Origin: Chloroflexota bacterium
GTDB lineage: Bacteria; Chloroflexota; Dehalococcoidia; Tepidiformales; Tepidiformaceae
NCBI GenBank assembly: GCA_016191435.1
Contig: JACPOQ010000001.1
Coordinates: forward strand, 168,069 to 232,068
DNA: 64,000 nt
Reading direction: 5' to 3'
The stretch's first letter is position 1; each line of letters begins with the position of its first letter. Made by a program: the position numbers and the translations under genes. This document shows positions 57,447-64,000 of this stretch, in pieces. Under the pieces are notes generated by a model that did no database searches, was not told where the DNA came from, and saw only the letters and a list, made by a program, of their open reading frames with translations.

Positions 57447-58133
57447 ATGCGCCGCCAATGCGACGAAACCGATGCCCGCCGCCTGCTGAACCCCGGCCCG
57501 GTCGCCATCGTGACGACGATGTGGCGGGCGGTCACGAATGCGGCCCCGGTGGCGTGGACGGCCCCGCTTTCGATGGCGCCGCCGCTGGTGGGCATCGTGC
57601 TGCACCCGCATCGCCACACGGCGGACATGATCCGCTTCAGCGAAGAGTTCGCGATCAACATCCCCGGGCCGGCGTTGCTCAAACAGACGCACTTCCTCGG
57701 CACGCAGTCCGGGCTGAACACGAACAAGCTCGAAGCCGCCGGGCTGGAGCTCTTCAACGGCCAGCAGGTCCAGGCGCCGCTAATCGAAGGCTGCCTGGCG
57801 TGGATCGAATGCGGGCTGCAGGATGTCATCCCCATCGGCGACCACACGCTGTTCGTCGGGCGGGTGGTGCGCGTGCAGGCGCTGGAAGAGGCATACGCGC
57901 AGCACTGGCTGCTCGAATCGCGCCAGTACAGCCCGTTGACGTACATCGGCGGCACCCACTACGCCGTCATCGGCGACCCGCGTGAGGCGGTCATCGAGGT
58001 CGATACGCAGGGCGGGCTCGTCGGCGAAACGGCGGAAGAACGCGAGCAGCGCGAGGAAGAAGAAGCGCGCGAACGGGAGCTGCGGCAGGCGGAGGGGGAC
58101 GAGGGGTTCGAGGAGATGGGGAGCAGGGGCTGA
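57447..58133 (+). CDS. Flavin reductase-like protein
   Basis: A 228-residue split-barrel FMN protein. ARRLLNPGPVAIVTTM (about residues 9-24), NAAPVAWTAPLSMAPPLVGIVL and FAINIPGPALLKQTHFLG are the blocks of the flavin reductase (Flavin_Reduct) domain, residues 1-170. The last 45 residues are a highly charged Glu/Arg coil (AEEREQREEEEARERELRQA) unusual for the family. NAD(P)H:flavin reductase activity is inferred. A GATACT hexamer ends 7 nt before the ATG; the upstream frame is non-coding. Confidence 0.75.
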   Translation: MRRQCDETDARRLLNPGPVAIVTTMWRAVTNAAPVAWTAPLSMAPPLVGIVLHPHRHTADMIRFSEEFAINIPGPALLKQTHFLGTQSGLNTNKLEAAGLELFNGQQVQAPLIEGCLAWIECGLQDVIPIGDHTLFVGRVVRVQALEEAYAQHWLLESRQYSPLTYIGGTHYAVIGDPREAVIEVDTQGGLVGETAEEREQREEEEARERELRQAEGDEGFEEMGSRG

Positions 58134-58224
58134 AGGACGGGCGGGTCGCGGGTCGTGCTGGTGACGATCGTCGCCTGCTTGCGGCGGGCGCATAGCCTCT
58201 CAGCCACCCCGACCCCCGGCGACC

Positions 58225-59091
58225 CTATCGCTCGTACCCCCGGTCGCGGTCCTGCTTGAATTCGTTCCAGCCGCGCTCCTGGCGCGTCTTCTGGCGTGCT
58301 TCGGCGACGGCATCGGGCGTGGTGGCGAGGGCGTGCAGGCGCTTATCGGTGTGCCAATCGATGCCATCGCGGAAGCCGGCGAGCTCGTAGACGCGGTTCG
58401 TCAGCGCCTTGTTCAGGCGCACGGTGTTCTGGGGCAGCGCCGCGAGCTTCTGCGCCATCGCCGCCGCGGCCGATTCGAGCTCGGCATCGGGCACGACGCG
58501 GTTGACGAGCCCGGCGGCTTCGGCCTGGTGCGCATCGAGCACCTCGCCGAGAAGCATCAGCTCCATCGCCTTCTTATGAGCGACGAGGTAGGGGGTGATC
58601 AGCATGGGCGGAGCATACCCCTGGCGCACCTGGATCTCGCCGAAGCGCGCCGTCTCGGAGGCGATGGTGAGGTCGCAGACGCCCGCGAGCTCGCAGCCCT
58701 GGCCGACCGCGTGGCCGCGCACGGCCGCGATCACGGGCTTCGCCAGCGACCAGATGCGGCTCTGCACCTCGGTGCCCGTGGGCGCCGGCGCGTCATCGGG
58801 ATAGAGGACGGCCCACATGTCGCCGCCGGCGCTAAACGCGCGGCCTGCGCCGGTGAGCACGACCACCTTCGCAGCGTCGTCCGCCTCGGCGCGCTCCATC
58901 GCCGCGAGCAGCAGCCGTTGGACGTTCTTGTTCATGGCGTTGAGGACGATCGGGCGGTTCAGCGTCACCCACGCGACACCGTCGCGGACCTCGTAGAGGA
59001 CGTCGTTGGGCGAAGGCGGCGGGATGGCGATGCCGTCGGGCGTTTTCTTCCAGTCGCTGGTGTCGGGGGCGGCGGGGGTGGGTTCGGTCAT
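58225..59091 (-). CDS. Enoyl-CoA hydratase/isomerase (crotonase) family
   Basis: A 288-residue crotonase-fold enzyme. VAWVTLNRPIVLNAMNKNV (about residues 39-57), VVVLTGAGRAFSAGGDMWAV (oxyanion-hole block, about 76-95) and KPVIAAVRGHAVGQGCELAGVCDLTIASE (about 117-145) are standard. The usual Glu pair at the active site is partly replaced (GQGCELAGVCD, FGEIQVRQG), so the exact reaction (hydratase, isomerase or thioesterase) is open. TAAGCT ends 6 nt before the ATG. Confidence 0.85.
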   Translation of the reverse strand: MTEPTPAAPDTSDWKKTPDGIAIPPPSPNDVLYEVRDGVAWVTLNRPIVLNAMNKNVQRLLLAAMERAEADDAAKVVVLTGAGRAFSAGGDMWAVLYPDDAPAPTGTEVQSRIWSLAKPVIAAVRGHAVGQGCELAGVCDLTIASETARFGEIQVRQGYAPPMLITPYLVAHKKAMELMLLGEVLDAHQAEAAGLVNRVVPDAELESAAAAMAQKLAALPQNTVRLNKALTNRVYELAGFRDGIDWHTDKRLHALATTPDAVAEARQKTRQERGWNEFKQDRDRGYER

Positions 59092-59097
59092 GCGGTT

Positions 59098-59103
59098 AGC
59101 TTA
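59098..59103 (-). promoter_or_regulatory. -10-like hexamer TAAGCT
   Basis: Ends 6 nt before the ATG of the crotonase gene. Confidence 0.45.
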
Positions 59104-59263
59104 CGGGCATGCGCGCGGTGAGGCATCGAGCCTTGTGGGCGACTGGAGCGTTGCACGCTCCGGGACCAGAGAGAGACGGCGGCGCGGGATGCTGGCAAGT
59201 AGCCACAGACTCGTCCATACTCGCACATATGTTCGGGGGCGGGGCCCGGAGGCGAGGTGGGCG

Positions 59264-60604
59264 ATGCCGGTGGACCTGCGCGACCGATTGCGCGCCGCCC
59301 TGAACCAGCCGCTGCGCGGGGAGCCGGCGCCGCGCATGGAGAGCGTCACCCAGCTCACGGACCTGTCGGCGCTCGGCGGGCACTGGTTCCAATCGCCGCA
59401 CGGGCCAGGGTACGTGGTCGAAAGCGTGTACGAGGCGGGGTTCGCGCACGGCAACGTGGTGCTCCACCGGGCGCTGGCGGTGGACATGGCCCGGCTCGCG
59501 GGGCAGTGCAAGGAGCCGCGCCTTGCCGGGCTCTCCGCCCGCGACTTTCTTTATATCGACACCGAGACGACGGGGCTGGGCGGCGCCGGCGCGATGGTGT
59601 TCCTCGCCGGGACCGCGCGCTTCGAAGGCTCGTTGCTGCGGCTGCGGCAGTACGTGCTGCCCGCGCCCGAGTTCGAGGGCGGCCTGCTCGGCGGGCTGGC
59701 CGAGGAGCTCGCGGCCGCGGGCGCGCTCATCAGCTACAACGGGAAGTCGTTCGACCTGCCGCTGTTGGAGTCGCGCTACATCCTTTCGCGCACGCGGCCG
59801 GCGTTCCGCTCGCTGCCCCACCTGGACCTGCTGCACCCCAACCGGCGGCTCTTCCGGGGTACGTACGATTCGCACCGGCTGGTGCGGATGGAGGTGGAGC
59901 TGCTGGAGTTCGAGCGCGAGGCGGACTGCCCTTCGGCCGAGGTGCCCGAGCGCTATTTCCGCTTCCAGCGCACGGGCGACCCCACGCACATCCTGCCGGT
60001 GCTGCGGCACAACGCCTGGGACGTGCTCTCGCTGGTGGCGCTGGCGGCACACCTGTCATCGGTGTGCGCGGGGGAGGAGCAGCCCTTGCAGGCGGCGCGC
60101 GCGGCGGAGTACGCCGGCGACTTCGAACGCGCGGCCGCGCATTATGAGGAAGCGATTGGCGGCGGCCTGCCGCGCGCGCAACGGCTCGACGCGCTGGAAC
60201 GGGCAGCCCGCTGCTGCCGCAAACTCGGGCGCGACGCCGAGGCGGCACGCTGGTGGCGGGCGCTCATCGCGGAGCCGCGGGCGCGCCGTATCGCGCCCTA
60301 CGTGGAGCTGGCCAAGCTGCTCGAACACCGGCTGCACGACCGCGCGGGCGCGCTCGCGCTTGCCTGCGAAGCGCTCACGCTCGCCGAGCGCGGGCTGCTG
60401 CGCCCGGGACCGCCCACGAGCGAGATGGGCATGGCCGCGCTGCAGCGGCGCAGGGATCGGCTGGCGGGGGATTTTACCCGGGCGCCGGCGGCCGTGGTGG
60501 AAGCGCCCGGATGCGCGCGGCCTGGCGCCACTGCATCTCCCGGCCCGCGCGCAGGAAACTCGCGATCGCCGCGATCTCCGCGGGGGAGTAGCGCTCGTAC
60601 ATGA
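59264..60604 (+). CDS. YprB-like RNase H-fold exonuclease with TPR region
   Basis: A 446-residue protein. Residues about 85-250 form a DEDD-type exonuclease-like domain: DFLYIDTETTGLGGAGAMVFL (first Asp/Glu), ALISYNGKSFDLPLLESRYIL (Asp), HLDLLHPNRRLFRG and LRHNAWDVLSLVALA (final Asp). This is the YprB ribonuclease-H-like layout, and the C-terminal 150 residues contain TPR-like helices (AEYAGDFERAAAHYEEAIGG). Single-strand nucleic acid degradation is inferred. The last 40 codons overlap the convergent MarR gene by 131 bp and are not conserved-looking. Confidence 0.8.
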   Translation: MPVDLRDRLRAALNQPLRGEPAPRMESVTQLTDLSALGGHWFQSPHGPGYVVESVYEAGFAHGNVVLHRALAVDMARLAGQCKEPRLAGLSARDFLYIDTETTGLGGAGAMVFLAGTARFEGSLLRLRQYVLPAPEFEGGLLGGLAEELAAAGALISYNGKSFDLPLLESRYILSRTRPAFRSLPHLDLLHPNRRLFRGTYDSHRLVRMEVELLEFEREADCPSAEVPERYFRFQRTGDPTHILPVLRHNAWDVLSLVALAAHLSSVCAGEEQPLQAARAAEYAGDFERAAAHYEEAIGGGLPRAQRLDALERAARCCRKLGRDAEAARWWRALIAEPRARRIAPYVELAKLLEHRLHDRAGALALACEALTLAERGLLRPGPPTSEMGMAALQRRRDRLAGDFTRAPAAVVEAPGCARPGATASPGPRAGNSRSPRSPRGSSART

Positions 60605-60992
60605 TGCGGCCTTCGTCCGCGATTGGCCCGTAGAGTTGCGCGCTCACCTGCACCACCCACGCCGTCACAGCAAGGACCACGCGGCGGCGGTCGGCGGCAT
60701 CGCGCAGGCGCACGGCATAGCCCGCGCGCTCCAGGCGGTCGGCGAGCGACGTGATGGCGCCGGGGCTGAGGGCGCTCGCTTCGGCGAGCTCGCCCGCCGT
60801 CATCGGACCGCGAAAGAAGAGGAAGCTCAGGCAGCGCAGGTCGCTCCGATTGATCCCGAGCCACGCCGCCGCAGCTTCATCGACGAGGCCGGTGGCGTTC
60901 TGGAACTCAACGACTTCGGCGCTCAGCTCATCCAGCGGCAGGTGGAAGGGCGGCGCGAACACCCCGGCGGGTGGGTCCGTTTCAACGCTCAT
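60474..60992 (-). CDS. MarR-family transcriptional regulator
   Basis: A 172-residue winged-helix regulator. LGINRSDLRCLSFLFFRGPMTAGELAEASALSPGAITSLADRLERAGYAVRLRDAADRR is the wHTH region (about residues 45-105): AGELAEASALSPGAITSLAD is the recognition helix pair and DRRRV the wing. Divergent from an MMPL transporter with overlapping promoters, so it is the probable repressor of that gene, as for many MarR/RND efflux pairs. ATG with GGGAG at 7 nt. C-terminus overlaps the YprB-like gene. Confidence 0.85.
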   Translation of the reverse strand: MSVETDPPAGVFAPPFHLPLDELSAEVVEFQNATGLVDEAAAAWLGINRSDLRCLSFLFFRGPMTAGELAEASALSPGAITSLADRLERAGYAVRLRDAADRRRVVLAVTAWVVQVSAQLYGPIADEGRIMYERYSPAEIAAIASFLRAGREMQWRQAARIRALPPRPPAPG

Positions 60993-61026
60993 GTTGCTCC
61001 CATGTGACGTGGCTCACCCAATTCGT

Positions 61027-61056
61027 TTGACGCTCGAAATATACCACCGCTAAAGT
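61027..61056 (+). promoter_or_regulatory. Promoter of the MMPL gene
   Basis: TTGACG (61027-61032), 18 nt, TAAAGT (61051-61056); overlaps the opposing marR promoter. Confidence 0.55.
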
Positions 61057-61066
61057 AAGCCCTCAA
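61038..61066 (-). promoter_or_regulatory. Promoter of the marR-like gene
   Basis: On the minus strand TTGAGG (61066-61061), 17 nt, TATATT (61043-61038), giving a transcript start near 61031. Confidence 0.55.
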
Positions 61067-61179
61067 GCGAGCCAGCCAGTGCGGCTTTCGGCCGTGGGGC
61101 GCCTTGTCGGGCGAGCGGCGCTGCGCCAGGTCAGTCCGCGTTCGCCGCCTCCGTGGCGACGCGCGCAAAGGAGCCACCG

Positions 61180-63354
61180 ATGCTGCAATCCCTCACTCAC
61201 TTCTGCTATCACCGCCGCGGGGCGGTGCTCATCGCGTGGGTGATCCTCATCATCGGGCTGTTCGTGCTGAAGGGCGTCGCTGGTGGGGCGTACCGCACCG
61301 AGTTCAGCCTGCCGGGCTCGGAAACCGATGCCGCCGACAAGATCCTGAAGGACCATGGGTTCAACGCCCGCACCGGCCAGACGGCGCAGGTCGTGTTCCA
61401 AGCCCGCCAGGGCGTGGACGACCCGGCGGTGAGGCGGGCGATGGAAACCTTCTTCGCGAACGTGCAGGAGAAGGTCCCGGGCGCATCCATCTCGAGCCCC
61501 TACACGCCGGAAGGCGCCCGCCAGGTGTCGAAGGACGGCACGATCGCCTATGGCGAAGTCAACCTGCCGAGGGACACCGAGGAGGGCTACATCTCCATCG
61601 GTGACGACATCAAGGCCGAGCGCGACAAGGTGAAGGTTGACGGCCTGCGCCTCGAGCTGGGCGGTGACATGTTCGCCGCCCAGACCATGCCGGCAAGCGA
61701 ACTGATCGGCATCGCGGCGGCGATCGTGATCCTCGTGGTCGCCTTCGGTTCGCTGCTCGCGATGGGTCTCCCGATCGCGACGGCGCTCCTGGGTGTCGGC
61801 GCCGGGACGGCGCTGGTGGGCCTGACCGCGCGCTTCATTTCGGTGCCGGTGTTCACGACCCCGACGGCGGCGATGCTCGGCATCGGCGTCGGCATCGATT
61901 ACGCGCTGCTCATTGTGACGCGCTACCGCCAGGGCCTGCACGACGGCCTGGAACCCGAGGATGCGGTGCAACTGAGTATGAACACGGCCGGCCGGGCGGT
62001 GCTGTTCGCGGGGGTGACCGTCGTCATCGCGGTGCTCGGCATGTACTTCATGAACCTCGCGCTGATCCGCGCGGTGGCGACGGGCGCGGCGCTTGCCGTA
62101 CTGATGACGATGCTCGCCTCGATCACCTTGCTGCCGGCGCTGCTCGCCTTCGCCGGCCGCCGGATCGACCGCTTCGGGCTGCCGCACAAGAAGACGGCGG
62201 AGACGGCGGCCGACCTGACGTTCTGGCGCCGCTGGAGCCAGGTGATCCAGCGCTACCCGTGGCCGGCGCTCGTTGGTGCGGCCGTGGTACTGCTGGTGCT
62301 GGCCTCGCCCGTGCTGTCGCTGCGGCTGGGGTTCGCCGATGCGGGCAACCGCCCCACGGCCGACACCACCCGCCAGGCGTACGACCTGCTCTCGCGCGGC
62401 TTCGGCCCCGGCTTCAACGGCCCGCTGATCGTGGCTGCCGAGACACCCACGCAGGCGGACATAGCGGCGGTGCAGCGGCTTTCCGAGACGCTTGGCAAGA
62501 CCGAGGGCGTGGCCGCGGCGACCCCGCCCCAGCCGAGCGGCGATGGCAAGGCCGCGCTCATCATCGTGTTCCCCACGACGGCGCCGCAGGATAAGCAAAC
62601 GTCCCAGCTGGTCGACCGCCTGCGGGAGCAGGTCATCCCGCAAGCGCTGAGGGGGTCCACGGCCTTGGCGAAGGTGGGCGGCATCACGGCGGGCGGGAAG
62701 GACTTCGCGAGCTACACAGGCGAGAAGATGCCCATCTTCTTCGCGGCGGTGCTGGCGCTTTCGTTCCTGCTGCTGATGGTGGTATTCCGCAGCCTGCTCG
62801 TGCCACTGAAGGCGGTGGTGATGAACATGCTCTCCATCGGCGCGGCGTTTGGGCTGATGATCGTGGTATTTCAGTGGGGCTGGGGGCAGGGCCTCATCGG
62901 CGTGGGGCGAGAGGGCCCAATCGAGGCGTGGGTGCCGATGATGCTGTTCGCCATCGTTTTCGGCCTGTCCATGGATTACGAGGTGTTCCTGCTCTCACGT
63001 ATCCGCGAGGAGTACGACCGCAACGGGAACGACAACGCGAAGGCCGTTGCGGACGGGCTCGCCGCGACGGCGCGGGTGATCACGGCGGCCGCGGCGATCA
63101 TGGTCTCGGTGTTCGCGAGCTTCGTGCTCGGCGACGACCGCGCGCTCAAGCTCTTTGGCTTCGGGCTCGCGGCGGCGGTGTTCATCGATGCGACGATCGT
63201 ACGGCTCGTGCTCGTGCCCGCGACGATGGAACTGCTGGGCCGCGCGAACTGGTGGCTGCCGCAGTGGCTGGAGAAGCGCCTCCCGGAGGTCCACGTCGAG
63301 GGCAAGATCCCGGTGGCGGGCCGCCCGGCGCCGGAGCCATCGGGCGGGCAGTAG
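61180..63354 (+). CDS. MMPL/RND-family transporter
   Basis: A 724-residue membrane transporter with two similar halves. The first helix (residues about 17-37) is followed by an extracellular loop of about 130 residues, then five helices; a second loop and set follow. ATRAVLFAGVTVVIAVLGMYFM-like TAGRAVLFAGVTVV and FGLSMDYEVFLLSRIREEYD (about residues 595-614) are the conserved MMPL motifs, the latter carrying the proton-relay Asp-Tyr pair. Export of lipids or drugs is inferred from the family. ATG at 61180 with AAAGGAG 8 nt upstream; controlled by the divergent MarR protein. Confidence 0.9.
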   Translation: MLQSLTHFCYHRRGAVLIAWVILIIGLFVLKGVAGGAYRTEFSLPGSETDAADKILKDHGFNARTGQTAQVVFQARQGVDDPAVRRAMETFFANVQEKVPGASISSPYTPEGARQVSKDGTIAYGEVNLPRDTEEGYISIGDDIKAERDKVKVDGLRLELGGDMFAAQTMPASELIGIAAAIVILVVAFGSLLAMGLPIATALLGVGAGTALVGLTARFISVPVFTTPTAAMLGIGVGIDYALLIVTRYRQGLHDGLEPEDAVQLSMNTAGRAVLFAGVTVVIAVLGMYFMNLALIRAVATGAALAVLMTMLASITLLPALLAFAGRRIDRFGLPHKKTAETAADLTFWRRWSQVIQRYPWPALVGAAVVLLVLASPVLSLRLGFADAGNRPTADTTRQAYDLLSRGFGPGFNGPLIVAAETPTQADIAAVQRLSETLGKTEGVAAATPPQPSGDGKAALIIVFPTTAPQDKQTSQLVDRLREQVIPQALRGSTALAKVGGITAGGKDFASYTGEKMPIFFAAVLALSFLLLMVVFRSLLVPLKAVVMNMLSIGAAFGLMIVVFQWGWGQGLIGVGREGPIEAWVPMMLFAIVFGLSMDYEVFLLSRIREEYDRNGNDNAKAVADGLAATARVITAAAAIMVSVFASFVLGDDRALKLFGFGLAAAVFIDATIVRLVLVPATMELLGRANWWLPQWLEKRLPEVHVEGKIPVAGRPAPEPSGGQ

Positions 63355-63780
63355 CAGCTTGTGGCCGGGGCCAGGTTCGTCAGAGCCGCGACCAGTAGGA
63401 ACCGCTTGGGCGAGCAATTGCCCGTCACGCTGCGCGTGGGCCTGGCATCCCCGGAGTGACCGCGGCGTCGATAGCCCGGCCCCGGCGTGTGTGGATTCCT
63501 CCCCCTATGCGAAAGTGTCGACGGCACGCCCAAACGCTCCCTACCGGCGCGATCGGGCAGGGCCCAATGTTGAGGGAAGGAACGCGCGTCACACTGGGGT
63601 GCGAGCACCGGGCAGAAGACCGTCACGACAGTGGTGCTTTCACGCCCGGCTATCAGCCTGGTCGGGGGGCCATGCGTCATGTTGCAGTGGTGACGCACGA
63701 GTGCGATCCCGGTTAGCAGTCTACGCGATTCCCGGAGGCCCCTTGCTCGATGCTCGCCCATCCTCCTGAAGCAGTAAAGC
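63355..63780. other. Non-coding region left of the IS110-type element
   Basis: No convincing gene on either strand. In intact IS110-family elements the region upstream of the transposase can encode the bridge RNA, so the stretch from about 63500 is a candidate for such a remnant; I cannot fold it reliably by eye. ACGCTCCCTACCGGCGCG at 63534-63551 partly resembles the REP-like unit at 29.7 kb. Confidence 0.35.
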
Positions 63781-64000
63781 GTGTCCTCTTGCATCACCGT
63801 CCGCGTCCTCCATCCCAACGCCGCCGGCATCGACATCGGTGCCAGCGAGCACTTCGTCGCCGTCCCGCCAGACCGTGACCCGCAGCCTGTCCGCAATGGC
63901 CGCCGCTGCCATGACGCCGCCACCATCGCCGCCGCCCTCCACGGCAACTGGCGCGCCGACCACCTCTTCCGGCTCCGGCAGGCAGTCGCTCTCTTCGATA
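63781..64000 (+). pseudogene. IS110-family transposase with internal deletion, cut by window end
   Basis: From the GTG at 63781 the frame reads VLHPNAAGIDIGASEHFVAV and PPDRDPQPVR, the N-terminus with the first catalytic Asp (GIDIG). It then jumps directly to NGRRCHDAATIAAALHGNWR and ADHLFRLRQAVALFD. In intact relatives these blocks are separated by roughly 150 or more residues that carry the other acidic residues of the DEDD domain. So the nuclease domain is deleted and the protein is inactive; the 3' part lies outside the window. Confidence 0.7.

Noticed and set aside
63530..63552. Third copy of the 85-bp REP-like unit
   Set aside because: Only about 16-18 nt agree; the rest of the unit is not recognisable.

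Overview
This is a GC-rich (roughly two thirds G+C) bacterial chromosome segment with about 70 genes in short, often single-gene units on both strands. The gene mix fits a Gram-positive-like or monoderm-like lineage such as Chloroflexota, possibly near Dehalococcoidia: F420-type luciferase-like oxidoreductases, acyl-CoA metabolism, Thr/Pro-linker lipoproteins, an actinobacterial-style c-di-AMP riboswitch and a CysO/CysM-like sulfur-carrier route. There is no rRNA or other decisive marker, so the taxonomy is inference.

Layout. 1-3.4 kb: envelope polysaccharide genes (SGNH-like protein, Wzx-type flippase, GT2). 3.4-7.3 kb: a sigma-factor relic, proB, a TPR protein and a DsbA/FrnE-like gene whose CPWC motif is encoded as UGA-Pro-Trp-Cys with a SECIS-like hairpin, so probably a selenoprotein. 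7.4-10.1 kb: tRNA-Pro, a c-di-AMP riboswitch in front of an MFS permease, and a cupredoxin-like protein. 10.1-13.1 kb: a PIN/ImmA-IrrE pair and an orphan HK97-type capsid gene with its own terminator. 13.6-17.6 kb: a cysteine operon (Rrf2 regulator, cysteine synthase, fused ubiquitin-like/E1 protein, free sulfur carrier, CysM-like synthase). 17.7-27 kb: PPOX-fold enzyme, acyl-CoA carboxylase, two luciferase-like oxidoreductases, hemerythrin and a Cys-cluster protein. 27.2-32.4 kb: asd, a broken HigA, moaA, two Usp genes and an acetyltransferase. 32.4-36.7 kb: secreted proteins, a metalloprotease and broken genes. 36.7-45.7 kb: methyltransferase/LysR pair, SDR, luciferase-like oxidoreductase, cysS and acyl-CoA dehydrogenase. 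45.8-47.8 kb: a triplicated Uma2-family gene. 48.2-48.6 kb: two related hairpin RNAs. 48.8-59.1 kb: M23 lipoprotein, ruvC, secreted proteins, a scaffold-like coiled-coil protein, ppa, radC, a flavin reductase and an enoyl-CoA hydratase. 59.2-63.4 kb: an RNase H-like exonuclease and a divergent MarR/MMPL pair. The right edge enters an internally deleted IS110-type transposase; another fragment of that type lies near 44.4 kb.

Two genome-wide habits stand out. At least 14 genes have a TANNNT hexamer ending exactly 6 nt before the start codon, as expected for leaderless mRNAs. Many intergenic spaces carry short degenerate arrays with a strict 7- or 8-nt period but differing unit sequences, resembling the heptamer repeats (STRRs) of cyanobacteria. 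Relics (ECF sigma, histidine kinase, MFS, HigA, LuxR-type HTH, IS110) show continuing gene decay between the intact genes.
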